NCBI GenBank assembly: GCA_900291925.1
Contig: UWYS01000021.1
Span: 1-64,000 of the forward strand
Origin: Thecaphora thlaspeos
Lineage: Eukaryota; Basidiomycota; Ustilaginomycetes; Urocystidales; Glomosporiaceae
Direction: 5' to 3'
Length of the DNA: 64,000 bases
Shown here: positions 1 through 10,844 of the stretch, in pieces
Position numbering within the stretch: position 1 is the first letter of the stretch
Layout of the letters: every line of letters starts with the position of its first letter
Notes under the pieces: model-generated
Told to the model about the DNA's origin: nothing
What the model saw: only the letters and a program-made list of their open reading frames with translations
Databases searched by the model: none
Program-made: the position numbers and the translations under genes

Positions 1-229
1 CTAACCCTACCCTAACCCTAACCCTAACCCTAACCCTAACCCTAACCCTAACCCTAACCCTAACCCTAACCCTAACCCTAACCCTAACCCTAACCCTAAC
101 CCTAACCCTAACCCTAACCCTAACCCTAACCCTAACCCTAACCCTAACCCTAACCCTAACCCTAACCCTAACCCTAACCCTAACCCTAACCCTAACCCTA
201 ACCCTAACCCTAACCCTAACCCTAACCCT
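1..229. repeat. Telomere repeat array (CCCTAA)n
   Basis: About 38 tandem copies of CCCTAA, the complement of TTAGGG, run from the first base to about 229, with one short variant unit near base 10. This is the canonical fungal telomere repeat read on the C-rich strand, so the left edge of the window is a chromosome end. Unique sequence starts at about 230 with no degenerate telomere-like spacer. Confidence 0.98.
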
Positions 230-395
230 CGTTTTCGCTTGCAGCTTCAACGAGGCGCGATAGTTGGCTCGCTTACGCGCATGCTGAATGATGACTCGTT
301 CCTCTATCGTACCTCGACAGAGACGAACCGCAATGATATATTACTCAGTCGTTAGAATAAGTTACTCTATGACGTGGCATGTACCGAAAGCGCTT
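230..395. other. Telomere-proximal unique sequence
   Basis: Only about 166 bp separate the telomere array from the stop codon of the first gene. This must hold that gene's 3' UTR. I see no subtelomeric satellite, helicase fragment or transposon. Confidence 0.6.
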
Positions 396-2861
396 TCAGT
401 GGTGGTGATGTTCGTGCCCGTGCGAGTGCGAGTGCGGGTGCGGGTGGTCAGCGTGGACGTGACTGTGGGCGTGTGCGTGGACGTCGTGAGTGTGTCCACT
501 GTGGCCGTGGTCGTGCCCGTGGTGATAGTCGCGTGGGACGTCGAGTTCCACGCCGTCGTCCTCCCACCCCTCCCTCTTCACGCACACCGTCAGCTCGCCC
601 GCTCTCAGGGAACCCCTGAGCATTTCTCCGGCCGCCAAGCCTCGTCCAGCTCCCACACTCGGCGCCAGCCGCTCCCAGACCCATCGCGTCATCTCGAAGC
701 AGTCGTGTTCGGTCGTCTCGTGCTTGAGGAATACGGTGACCGTTGCGATCAATGAGGCCGACTTGCTGCCGTGCTGGACGCCACGTCCGACGTTGCCTAG
801 CACGCCACCTGCGCCCGCGACGCTGACGCCGGTCTGACGCATCGAAGAGGTCGGTGGCGTGAGCTGCCAGAGCTGGGGCGGGGCGACGTAGGCGACCATC
901 GGATGCTCCTCGACCGTCTTGAGGGCGCGCGTCATCTGGACCTTCTGCAGGACCGGATCGGCCGGTGCTGTCTGGAGCAGCACCTTGCCCAGCGCGACGC
1001 TGGCAGGGTAGGCGACGTAGAACATCGAGACGCTCTCGAGGCCCGCCAGCACCTTGTCTAGCGCCGCTACCTGGAGCGGCGGCATCGTCAGGCCCGCGAA
1101 CAGCAGCGCGGTCGAGAAGAAGAGGACGGTCAGGCTGAATGGGTTGGCCAGCAGCACGAGCAGCGGCGAGGCGAGCGCCGACGGGTGAACCAGCACCGAG
1201 CCGCTACGGCTGTGGCTTCGCGTGGACATCCCGCTACTGCTCCCGTTCGACGACGACGAGGCGGCCTTTGAGAGACCGCAGGCAGCCACCAGGCGGGCGT
1301 GATTGCCCATAAACACGTTGGAGAGGACGCACGCGGCCAGCGAGAGCGAGAGGAGCAGCGTCGGGAGCACCAGACCAAAGACGTGCTCCTCGTGGACGTG
1401 CGAGCGCTCGTGTCCCGAAGCGCCGTCGAGTTGCTCGGGCCCTCCGGCGCCGCCGCCATGTCCGTGCGCGCCTCCTCCGCCTCCTTCCAGCAGCGCGTGT
1501 TCGACCGACTCCTTGAGCACGTAGACGCTGGCAAAGAGGAGGTAGATGGTCTGGACAAAGTGGAGCAGCGTCGAGATGCGGTGATTACCGTACGGCTTGC
1601 GCGGGTTGTACCTGGAAGCTTTGCCGCCGTGCATGCGCTCACGGTCGAGGTCACGGTTGTCGACGATGCTGGCCCAATCGACGCAGAAGCTCGAGAGGAC
1701 GCCCATCGCGTCAAAGACGACGAGGTAGCCCAGCCCGGTGGCCGAGAGCGAGTCGGCGGCCTGGCCGGCAACCCAGAGCGACGCTCCGAGCGCAAAGTGG
1801 GCAAGTCCAAAGAGCAACAGCGGCCTCGACGGTGCCGGGATGCCGGCCAGAGTGGCTGCGGTTCGGACGAACAATGACGACGACGACGATGAGGCGATTT
1901 TCGAGTGGGCGTGGCCGTGGCCATGTCCATGGCAGTGGTCGTGACTGTGACCGTGGCCGTGGCTATCGTTGTGGCGGTGGTGATGATGGTGCGAGTGGTT
2001 GCCGCCGCCGACAGCTGCCGCAAAGGGATCGGAGGCCTCGCGTCTCGGCGTGAGGAGGGAAGCGGGCGTGGGGAGCGAGCCGTCCGAGATAAAGGACCCG
2101 GCGCTTGAGCTGTAGGCCATTGGCACGCCGCCCGGGCTGAGGCCGGCGTCGACCATGGCGGCGTGGCTGACGCTGTGCTTGTGGTGGTGGCCGCGGCGTG
2201 CCTTTGTCGGGCTCGGGCTGAGCTCGGATGAGTGGAAGGAGTTGGCGCTGAGGCCGCCGCCAGAGTCGCGCGCAGGCGAAGAGTAAGCGTGGCTCAGGCC
2301 ATGGCTGCCGCTTTCGTTGCTGCGCGCCTGAGCCTGGGCGAAGCTGGCCGACCTAGGTGAGAGGGTGCTGGCATCGATGCTGACCGTGATCTGCGGGCGG
2401 CTGCCACCGCTGCCTGTACGACGGTGAGCGCCACTGGAGTGTTCGGCCGCCGCTCCAAGCTGGTGAGGGGCCGGCGAAGAGAAGGCGTTGGCAAACTGCT
2501 CCGAGGCGCGGTACTGGTCCGCCTCGCGCTCTGCGTCGGTGTCGGGCCGCGGGAAGAAGACGCTGAGGTTGCGGCTGTGAACGTGAGAGTGGCGGCGCGA
2601 ATGCTCGCGGCGTTCGGCCGCACTCATCTTGGACGTGGAGCGGGTGAGGTGCGTCGTCGGCGAGGCGTCGAGGTCGGCGACGGTGTCGTTGTCCTCGTAC
2701 GAGTCATCGTCGTCGTCTCCGCCATCACCGAGGCGAAGCTGGGGCGAGGAAGTGCCGGTGTCTGGCAGCGCCAGCGATGCAGAGGGCGATGAGCTGTGGT
2801 TGGCCTGACCGGACGAAGTTGGCGACGACCGGACCGGGGCCTTGGTGTGAGACGGCGGCAT
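396..2861 (-). CDS. Zrg17/Msc2-like cation diffusion facilitator zinc transporter
   Basis: Single-exon protein of 821 residues, ATG at 2861. The N-terminal half is Ser/His-rich and probably disordered, with a histidine run near residues 295-325 that should bind zinc. A membrane domain follows, with helices around LLLFGLAHFALGASLWVA, GYLVVFDAMGVLSSFCVDW, the CDF-like stretch RKPYGNHRISTLLHFV, and later hydrophobic segments. The C-terminus ends in about 40 His-rich residues (HSHSHGHEHHHH). The layout resembles yeast Zrg17 and human ZnT6, which form ER/Golgi zinc-transport heterodimers with Msc2 or ZnT5. I see no HxxxD pair in the predicted second and fifth helices, so this may be the non-transporting partner (inference). 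The gene points towards the telomere and its stop lies 167 bp from the repeats. Assignment to CDF is fairly secure; Zrg17 rather than Msc2 is tentative. Confidence 0.7.
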   Translation of the reverse strand: MPPSHTKAPVRSSPTSSGQANHSSSPSASLALPDTGTSSPQLRLGDGGDDDDDSYEDNDTVADLDASPTTHLTRSTSKMSAAERREHSRRHSHVHSRNLSVFFPRPDTDAEREADQYRASEQFANAFSSPAPHQLGAAAEHSSGAHRRTGSGGSRPQITVSIDASTLSPRSASFAQAQARSNESGSHGLSHAYSSPARDSGGGLSANSFHSSELSPSPTKARRGHHHKHSVSHAAMVDAGLSPGGVPMAYSSSAGSFISDGSLPTPASLLTPRREASDPFAAAVGGGNHSHHHHHRHNDSHGHGHSHDHCHGHGHGHAHSKIASSSSSSLFVRTAATLAGIPAPSRPLLLFGLAHFALGASLWVAGQAADSLSATGLGYLVVFDAMGVLSSFCVDWASIVDNRDLDRERMHGGKASRYNPRKPYGNHRISTLLHFVQTIYLLFASVYVLKESVEHALLEGGGGGAHGHGGGAGGPEQLDGASGHERSHVHEEHVFGLVLPTLLLSLSLAACVLSNVFMGNHARLVAACGLSKAASSSSNGSSSGMSTRSHSRSGSVLVHPSALASPLLVLLANPFSLTVLFFSTALLFAGLTMPPLQVAALDKVLAGLESVSMFYVAYPASVALGKVLLQTAPADPVLQKVQMTRALKTVEEHPMVAYVAPPQLWQLTPPTSSMRQTGVSVAGAGGVLGNVGRGVQHGSKSASLIATVTVFLKHETTEHDCFEMTRWVWERLAPSVGAGRGLAAGEMLRGSLRAGELTVCVKREGWEDDGVELDVPRDYHHGHDHGHSGHTHDVHAHAHSHVHADHPHPHSHSHGHEHHHH

Positions 2862-3977
2862 GGCTCCTGCTGCGGCAGTATGAGGTAGTGGTGTCGGCGG
2901 CAGCCGCAGCGGGGAAGACGTTGCGGCTAGGGACTCCGCTCCAAGGCGTCGGAGGACCGGAGCGGGCGTCGAGTCTCAGCCAACGAGCCAGACCGGGTCA
3001 GAGAAGAGAAAGGGCGGCTGTCGGAGTCGAGAGGCCAGGGATGCTGGTACCTATTCGCCAATGATACAAGTGATGCCTTGGGAGTCGGCGTGAGGAGGTG
3101 GGCTGGAGCTGCGGCGTTGCAGGCGGAGGAGATGGAGCCGAGAAAGTAGCAAGAGCAGGGAGGCGAGCGGGTGGGGTCGTGTCGGTCTCGTGGGTCGTCT
3201 AGCGATGGCCGATGCTGTTGTCAGAAAAATGGGGACGAGGATGGCATGTGCCTGGTATCTTGATGTGTGGGCTGTACGGCTTGAGGGGCAAGGGCATGGG
3301 AGGTGGGTGCGAAGGGATGTAGAAGAGGAGACTCGAGGGGCAGGCCCAAGGGAGGGGAGCCGCCAGCGTTTTTGGAAGCTTTCGTCGGCCGCAAAGGCAA
3401 CCGCTACGCCGCGGGCGCATGGGCGTGGCCTGGCTGTGCGTCGTGTGTGTGTCTTTGTCTCCCTCTCCGCTGGCCGTCGGATTGTGGATGGGCCAGCACC
3501 GCAAGGGTTCCCCCAAAACAAGAAAAATAAAAGGCAACCCCGCCCAGCGGCACCAGCAAGTCGTTGCATACACCGCTGGCCAGGCAACCGTGCGCAGCAT
3601 GACGTGCCCACCCTCTTGCCCCTTTCTCCACGGCCGACGCCGCTCCTTCGACACGACGAGCGCTCTGTCGCCAAAAGGTCTTCGGTCCATCGACGCCTGC
3701 TATGGCCTTGCACTGCGAGTACACTTGCCACAGCGCTGCTCCAGTAGCGCTGACCTCTTCGCACACGGGACAGGGCGGGCATGCGGGGAAATGGTTCCAA
3801 CTAAATGGGTCGAGTTCAGATTGCATTGGATGTAAACGACCACGACGTCGACGACGGCAGCGGCAGCGGCCATGGCTTGACTGGCCCGTCAAGACCCAGG
3901 AGGAACCTCAACGACGGCCCCAGCCTAGCCACCCACCACCAACAAGCTTGGCCTCGTCCACCTCTTGCGCCATCTCT
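2862..3977. other. Intergenic region between transporter and ETFB
   Basis: About 1.1 kb upstream of the transporter and downstream of ETFB. Open frames here (for example 3051-3800 minus) have no recognisable domain and overlap one another on both strands. I see no supported gene. It should contain the transporter promoter and 5' UTR. Confidence 0.5.
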
Positions 3978-5182
3978 TTAGATACGCCCGGCCTCCTTGA
4001 GCTTGGCCACCAGCTCGTCAACGTCGGCAACCTTGGCTCCGCCCTCGCGCTTTGGTGGCTCGGCGACCTTGATCGTCTCGTGTCGTGGCTTGACCGCCTC
4101 CTCCAGCTCGAGATCCTTGAGCGTGTACTTCTTGAACGGCTTCTTCTTGGCCTTCATGATGTTGGGCAGCGATGCGTACCGCGGCTCTGTCGGAGCGGCG
4201 TAGGCGGATGCGCGGTAGCGGGCAGCAATCAGAAAAGCAGGCAGGTCATCGGATCAGCTTCCCATGCAGCGCCATATCGCGCGCAGCAAGGCGGGCGGAG
4301 CGGAACGGGGGCGGAGCAACTCACCGTTCAACCTCAGGTCGGTCGTCATGACAAACGGCAGCTTCGTCTTTACAATGCCGAGGCCGCCGTCAATCTCACG
4401 CGTAATCTGCGCCTCTGCGCCCTTTTCCACCTTGCCGCCGGGAAACTCGAGCTTGCTGGCATAGGTCGCCTGCGGCCAGTGGAGCAGGCCCGCCAGCATC
4501 TGACCCGTCTGCGAAGCGTCGTCGTCGATGGCCTGCTTGCCCATGATGATCAGCCCCACCTCTTCCTCCTCGGCCGCCTTCTTGACGATCGAAGAGATGA
4601 TTTTTGAGACGCCCAGCGGCTCGAGCGGACCGGCCAGTGCTTTGTCCGGGATCTCGATGTGGATCGCATCGTCGGCGCCCATGGCCAGCGCCGTGCGCAA
4701 GACATCGGCCGTCTTGGGAGGGCCGGCAGAGACGACGGTCTTTCAAGTGTAGCCAGTGCGTGGTGCAAGTGGGACAGGGAGCGCACGTCAGTCAACAGCA
4801 GTTCAATCTGGATTCTGCGTCGGCCTACAGGCAGCACAGAGCAGCCATGCATCACTCACGATCCTGGTGATATCGTCCTTGTGCTTCTCCCTCAACCTGA
4901 CCGCCTCCTCAACGGCAATCTCATCGAAAGGGTTCATACTGAACTTGACGTTCTGGTCGACGCCCTTGCCGTCCGACGCGACGCGTATCTTGACGGCTGC
5001 ACGGTATGGGCGGAGGTGTTGCAGGGGCGAGGAGGTAGATGGAGGCGAGGTCAGCAAGAGGTCTCTTCCGTGTAGCAGAGACAGGGTGGCTGGCGGAGGG
5101 GCAGAGGCGACCACTCACCATAGTCGATGGTCCGCTTGATGGGGACAAGGACGCGCAGCTGGTTTATGAGGGTGGCTCGCAT
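3978..5182 (-). CDS. ETFB: Electron transfer flavoprotein beta subunit
   Basis: Four exons: 5182-5119, 4996-4860, 4739-4325 and 4186-3978, all with GTGAGT-type donors, giving 274 residues. It starts [20 protein letters not shown] and includes the family blocks [25 protein letters not shown] and [20 protein letters not shown], the last being the conserved ETF-beta stretch that contacts AMP and the alpha subunit. ETF is a mitochondrial matrix heterodimer that passes electrons from acyl-CoA dehydrogenases and other flavoenzymes to ETF-ubiquinone oxidoreductase; yeast calls this subunit Cir1. No long presequence is visible, as is usual for ETF-beta. Length matches the family (about 255-270). The exon phases are consistent throughout. 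Confidence 0.95.
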
Positions 5183-6102
5183 GTTGACCTTGTATATCTG
5201 CTTTTGCGTTTGCTGTTGAGAGGATGATGCTGTACAGTGAAGTGGTGTAGTGCAAGTGGTTCGGGCGGTGATGTTGGTGGTGGTGGTGGTGGACGGTGGT
5301 GGTAGAGTGGAGCTATGTGTCGGATCAGAGCGGAAGGGGAAGCGGGAGGTGACGCTGACATCGCTCTCTCCCCGGCCCACATCGGCAGCTCGTCTATGCG
5401 GGGAGCCGTTGGGCCGCCTGCGTGTCCGTTTGTTCCAATAAATTCTCGTCCAGCACGCAGCAGCAGCGCCAGCCCCGACACCCGATCACACCCACCCCGC
5501 CCGCCTCTCGCGTGAAACGGAGGCCGGGGCCGGCTTCTCGGACCCGCCAGCTAGCCGGGCTCGCCGTTGAAACCTTTCCCCCCCCTTTGACTTTGCGGCT
5601 CGTCGTTTCTCTCACCTCACCGCTCCCCTTTCTATTCTCTCCTCTCCCATCCATACATCCCTGATCTTTGCCAGCGACGACGTGACAGTGTCGGTGGCCG
5701 TCGCGTGCAGGCGAGCAGATGGACATAGGCACAAGGCCTTCACGAACAAGAGCGCATGCGAAAACGGCGCAAGCTGGTGTTCACGGAGGCCCACGAGCAT
5801 CGCCGGGAAGCTGATGGCCATCCGCGACTCGGACCACCCTCCAGGCGATGGCGGCGCCTGCGAGCATCTCAGGGCCGGCACAGCCGTCAAAAAGGCACGC
5901 AGGACTCTGGGTAAGATGTTGCGTCCGATGTAGAGGGTTAGGGTGCGCTTTTTGCAGGTAAACGACCGATTTGGTGCAGAGGGTTAGATGGACAAACGGG
6001 ACAGAGGAACAACGGGATACGAGCCAAAAGAAGCTATGTGCACATCTGGCGGCTGCTGCTTCAAGACAGCTCCAGGTTCTCATCCGGTCGGCCGCTGGGA
6101 AT
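5183..6102. other. Intergenic region ETFB/NCS1
   Basis: About 0.9 kb holding the ETFB promoter and 5' UTR (a GGT/GTT-rich tract at 5270-5300 on the plus strand) and the 3' end of NCS1. Two lone GGGTTAG motifs occur near 5936 and 5980. They are not a tandem array. No supported gene. Confidence 0.5.
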
Positions 6103-7551
6103 CTAGACAAGGCCGTCGTAGAGCGAGAGCGCCTGAACGATCGTCGGATCCTGCTTGCTGCCTTCTTGGAACTCCTCGAACGAGACTGCGCAACGCGTGA
6201 CACGGAAGAACGAGCGTGGTCACAAGGTCTGATCAGCTTTTTGCGTGCTTCTGCCACAGGTCGATTTCCCACTGACCGGTGGTCCGCTGTTACGAGACAC
6301 TCACGCTGGGCGTTCTTGTCCTTGTCCATCATCCGGAAGATCTTGTCCACCCTCTGAGGCATCAGAAAAGGGGTCGATTGGAGAGCGTTTCAAAACGTGT
6401 TAACTCAGCAGTCCCGGGTCCCATTTCTCGAATAGCGCTTTTGTTTACCCCCTCTATCTTGCGCGCGCATGCTCCCTCGCTGCTACCCACCTTTTCCGGA
6501 GTATCCTCGTCCTCGGGCAGCTTGACCATCTGGCCGGTCATCTTGTAGATGGACTTGACGATCGCTGCAGGAATGGGAGGCGCGCAGGTGGAAGGTGTCA
6601 GGGCGGGTCAAACGAAGCGTGGGATGAGGGGAACGAGGCACAGCGGTCAGCATGTGTGCACTTTGTTCGCACTCTTCGACTTTCTGGCGGCCCGAAGCTG
6701 GCTCCAAGTTGCTGCTCGGCGCATCTTTTGCATCCTCCAGACCACGACACCCACTCAGCATCTCGTTCCTCGAGATCAGGCCATCTCCATCAATATCGTA
6801 GCTGAGGGGACAAATGGTACGGCAGTGAAAAGAATGAAGAGCATAACTGTCAGCGAACAGTCCTGGAGCACCGAGTGCGACCAGTTCTTCCCCTACTCAC
6901 AGCTGGAAGGCCCAGCGCAGCTTCTCGTCCAGCCTGCCCCGCGACGTGACGCTAAGCGCGCAGATGAACTCCTTGAAGTCGATCGTGCCGTTCTTGTTTT
7001 CGTCAAAGACGTTGAAGACGAACTCAGCGAACGTCGAGGGGTCGCCGAAGGGGAAGAACTGCTTGTAGATTCGGCAGAACTCCTGCTTGTCAAGCGTTCC
7101 AGAGGGGCAGTCCTTGAGGAAGCCCTTGTACCTGCAGTCGGAGGGGCGGCAAAAAGTCTCGGGTTCCGCACGGTCAGCACACTCGCTCCCAGAAGCCTCG
7201 AGACATCGCTGGCGACTCTCCCGGGCTTTCCGGCGACGAGGCAAGCGGCGAGACTCACCACTGCTGGAGCTCCTTGCGATCGACTTAAGGGACCAAGGAG
7301 GAGTGAGAACAAACCAGGAACAGCCGCTGGTCAGCATTTCCTCACAGCGCTCATCGCCGCCATCCGCATCATCAGACGAGTCCGGTCCGGATCTTCCAAC
7401 CCTACACGAGGGACGACCGAGCGTTCATCTCCGGGACGTAGAGTCGTTCATTTCCCCGGCGGCTGGAGTCAGCTGGTCTGTGCTCACAGTAGGTGCTCTT
7501 CTGCAGGTCCGAGAGCTGCTCCGGGCTGAGCTTCGACTGGTTCTTTCCCAT
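6103..7551 (-). CDS. NCS1: Neuronal calcium sensor 1 / frequenin
   Basis: Seven exons: 7551-7488, 7283-7259, 7131-6901, 6801-6755, 6564-6491, 6353-6305 and 6185-6103. They sum to 573 nt, giving exactly 190 residues, the standard NCS-1 length. The protein begins [20 protein letters not shown], with the glycine needed for N-myristoylation, and ends [10 protein letters not shown] as in yeast Frq1 and human NCS1. EF-hand loops are visible as [25 protein letters not shown] and DKDKNAQLSFEEF; the first EF-hand, around KDCPSG, is the usual non-binding one. In yeast, Frq1 binds and activates the phosphatidylinositol 4-kinase Pik1 at the Golgi. Exon 2 is only 25 nt and exon 4 uses a GTGGGT donor that yields the conserved MLTIV. 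Confidence 0.96.
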
Positions 7552-7752
7552 GTTGAACTGTTGGTGGGTGGGGTCGGTCCGAGTTGACAAGGGGTAAGAA
7601 GTCCAAGGCTCGAGTTATCTAAGGCGACCGTGCGGGCAGGCCGAATGAGAGCAAAGCAGGGCGCAATGGGCGGGCGGGGAGGTCCGTAACGGGGTGTTGT
7701 CCGTACGATCGATGGATGATATCGGTGTAGGATGAATGGGTTGGGATGGGGT

Positions 7753-7793
<41 letters not shown>

Positions 7794-9130
7794 AAGGGTC
7801 AGGAAGGAAAGACGAGACTAAGGACGAAAAGGTGACGACGAGGGCGAGGGGCCATCAATTGTCCGGCTCGGCTCGCCCGTCGAGGCGGCCGATGGCTTCG
7901 CCACGGCACGGCCGCCTGAGAGCTGGCTGGGCTGGGCTGGGCTTGCTGGCCGGACGGGCGCTCGCTTTTTCGAGGGTTGTTCCCTCGACCACGCCTACGC
8001 CCACGTACACAGCCCAAAAAAAGCAGGCAAGGTGGAAGCGAGGGGCCGTGCTTGTTCCTTCTCTGGCTGGCCGCCAGGCAGGCAGGCAGCTGAGATTGAC
8101 CGACCGACCGAGGTCACCAACCGGCCAGCGCCAAGACCTCTTGGCCTTGAAAAAAGAACGAAACCACCACCTTCTTTCCTTGCCAGGCAGTGACCACGAC
8201 CTTGATCAACGACTCTGACTGACGACAGCTGCCTGACAGCCATCTCCTACGGCACGGTCTCGAAGCACTGGCTGGCATGCCATCACAGACAGGAGAGGAA
8301 GAAAGGACGGAGGAAGGGTCTGACGCTAAATATAGACCGTGCCGCCCTCAGGGTCGCCTTTGTCCTCCCCCGCTATACGTCGTCCTGCCCCCTTCTTGGC
8401 CGAGGCTTTTGCTTCTTCGTTCTTGGGAGAGAAGGGTCCGGTATTTGTGGACCTCCTTCTCCGTGGACCCTTGGAAGCCATCGAAGAGACGAACGGCACG
8501 AGGACGTCGGGGATGCGGCGTAACGACGGGCAGGCAGGGCTTCTGAGTGACCGTAACATCCCGACGACGACGAGGATGAGGCTGTGCTGCTAGCCTAGGG
8601 ATCGATGGCATGCAGAAGGGAAGTCAAGGCGCATCCAAGGCGATCCATCGGGAACCTGGACTGTCTCCGTGCTTTGCTTTCCGCGAAGCCATCGAGCGGG
8701 GCAGGGTCCTTTGAAGAAGCTCCCGTCCCATCATCACCAGAGAGCCTCGTCATCGATGAACCTTCGGCGGCTGAAGGGCGGCAATATGGCCGTGGGACGG
8801 CGCCGGGCAAAATCGAGCGGCAATCTCGCCCCGATGCTGTGCCAACAAAACCCGACGAGTGGCGGACCCCCAGCTTCTTTCATGCCGCACAAAGACCCTT
8901 TTGTGGGATGAGATCGTCGAGTTTGTGTGTACGGGGCGGGAAGGGCAAGTCTAGGGCTCCTTGACGGGATGCGAACACGACCGCTGGCGCCTCCCCGGAT
9001 CAAAGTGACCGCTGTAACCCCATCTCCAGACTCGCAAGCAGGTTTTACTACTCCGATTACGGACAAAGGAAGAAACGGGCTGGGCGCGGCCTTCTCACTT
9101 TGAACGAAACAATGACGACGACAGGCCACC
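7552..9130. other. Intergenic region upstream of NCS1
   Basis: About 1.6 kb. It contains a GA microsatellite (7755-7795) in the NCS1 upstream region. A protein-like plus-strand frame runs about 8669-9103 but is cut by a TGA at 8908-8910, and I found no phase-consistent intron to remove it. No recognised domain. The rest shows nothing I can support. Confidence 0.4.
7755..7795. repeat. GA-rich microsatellite
   Basis: An imperfect (GA)n run with a few AAAG interruptions, about 200 bp upstream of the NCS1 start codon. It may sit in the NCS1 promoter or 5' UTR, as a CT tract on the gene strand. Confidence 0.8.
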
Positions 9131-9722
9131 ATGGAGATAGCGTTCCTGATGACGAGATCGGCTGATTCTGAATCGTGAGTGTGGCGGCGCAGGCTTCCAA
9201 GCCAGTCCTGCCGCCCTGGCCGTTCGCCACCAGCTATCGAGACGCTCAAGCCATTGCCAGTCACATCTCGCGGTCAACGGTTCGTGCTTCCCCGAGCGCA
9301 GATCGTCCAACAAGGGGCGAGACATCGGGATAGCGGTGGGGTGCTCGGTGCTATTCCTGGCGCTGGTGGCGTTGGGCTCGTATCGACTGTGGCAGAGGAG
9401 GTAAGCGAGGCGGGCCAATCCTCGTTCCGATCTTTCAATCGAGATGGCTACAAGAGACGTGCTGCTGCAAGGCAGAGACGGCAATGGTACGGCCAAGCGG
9501 TCCAAGTCATCCACGATACACCACCTTCGAGCGCAGCAGGGCGATCAGGCGTTTATTCAGGTCAAACAGGAGGCGCAGAGAGGGGCGATCCGCCACTCGA
9601 CAATCGAGGAGAGCGACCACGACGGCGAGCCGTGGCCCGGCGAGAGGGGGCGGGGTCGTAGCAAAGCGGCGAGTGGGGACGATGATCCGCCGCCGCAACA
9701 GCATGCCTGCTACCACATGTGA
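9131..9722 (+). CDS. Possible small single-pass membrane protein, three exons
   Basis: Tentative gene built by splicing: exon 1 9131-9174, exon 2 9302-9400, exon 3 9455-9722. The donors are GTGAGT and GTAAGC, and the total is 411 nt (136 residues), in phase. The ATG sits in GCCACCATGG, an ideal initiation context. Exon 2 encodes a clear membrane helix, DIGIAVGCSVLFLALVALGS, followed by a basic stop-transfer patch YRLWQRR. The remainder is hydrophilic, Gln- and charge-rich and would be cytosolic. I recognise no family. The second acceptor lacks a strong branch or pyrimidine tract, and RNA evidence is absent, so this could be an artefact of a hydrophobic frame. Confidence 0.33.
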
Positions 9723-10844
9723 TGGCGGCGGTACATAGCGCTGGTAGTCGAGCGATCGTACCTGCTGTTGGTGGTAGCTGGCCGTCGAGTTCGGCCAATT
9801 GCGATGGCCGATGCCCGCTTGCTGCAATCGTTCCGTCACCGCTATTTGCCTCTCGATTGGGAGAAAGACTAATGACTGTAACCCAGCATCCTCAAAAAAG
9901 GAGCGGGAGTGTAGAGCAGCGGCTGGTGTCCTCCTTGCCCTCGCAAGAGAGTCCTGTCTGATGAAAATCTCTGGCATCAAACGCTGAGGATGCGAGGGTC
10001 GAGACAGATGAGTTGCCAAAAGGGCGGGTGGGATTAAGCGCAGCCTGATGTCGAGCTCGCACGTTGGCGGATCACCCGGCGGGCGGGGGAAAGTGGAGGT
10101 TTGTGATGTGACGGGAGGGAGGGCTTAATAATGTGACGACGTCGAAGGCCTCCCGCGAGAGAGCACAGGAGAGAAAGCGAGCCGTCGGGAAGGGCATTGG
10201 ACCCTTTGTGCTGTCCGCTCCTCTGCCCCTTGGCCATCCCACCATCTCACCTTCAGTCGATCAGCGCCGGGGCTTCCGCTTGCTTCCCGCCTCGAACCGC
10301 TCCAGGTCCGGCCTCATCTCGAAAGGAACCGTCGCCCGCCACATCGCGCCGGACGGCGTTGCTCCTTCGCAGCTCCGCAGTGCATCTTTCTCTTCCAGCT
10401 AGCGAGCTGCGAACGGATCGTCACCGCTTCCGCCCCTCCAATCAGGCCGCAGCCAAGCTCAAGCTCAGGCGTGGTCGACGTGCCGTCAAACGACAAGCAG
10501 GCAAACGCACAGGACTTCTGGTCTTTGTCGCTTCGACCGCTCGCCTGCTTCAGATGCAGCTCTCCCTTCATCTCATCCTAGCGCCACCAACACAGCAGAC
10601 TCACTACGCCACGCCACGCCTAGCTGCGCGCAGGATCGCCCCACCCTCACTCGTCCGACCCTTTTCGGCTGCTTCGCTCCGGCGACCAGTCAAGTGGCAC
10701 GTCCGCTCGCCATTACCTTACCCCTCAAGCAAGCCTCTCACCCTCAGCTCTGAACGCTTCAGCTCGATCCTCGGACTCTGCAGAAGCTAGCACAGCGTGT
10801 CGATATACCAGCTGCCTCGCACGAGGGCCCAGACTTGCACCAGC
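9723..10844. other. Intergenic region upstream of the RING gene
   Basis: About 1.1 kb in the likely promoter and 5' UTR of the downstream E3 ligase. An open plus-strand frame (10197-10790) has no recognised domain and ends just before the RING gene. I do not support it as a gene. Confidence 0.4.

Noticed and set aside
1130..2023. 297-residue minus-strand frame inside the zinc-transporter gene
   Set aside because: It is an alternate frame of the transporter with Arg/Ser/Thr-rich shadow composition. The transporter frame has recognisable membrane segments.
3051..3800. 249-residue minus-strand open frame upstream of the transporter
   Set aside because: No domain, overlapped by equally long plus-strand frames. 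Typical of GC-rich non-coding DNA.
5934..5985. TTAGGG-like motifs as an interstitial telomere
   Set aside because: Only two isolated units, not a tandem array.
8734..9264. 176-residue minus-strand open frame
   Set aside because: Composition looks like a mirror of the more protein-like plus frame, with no recognised domain.
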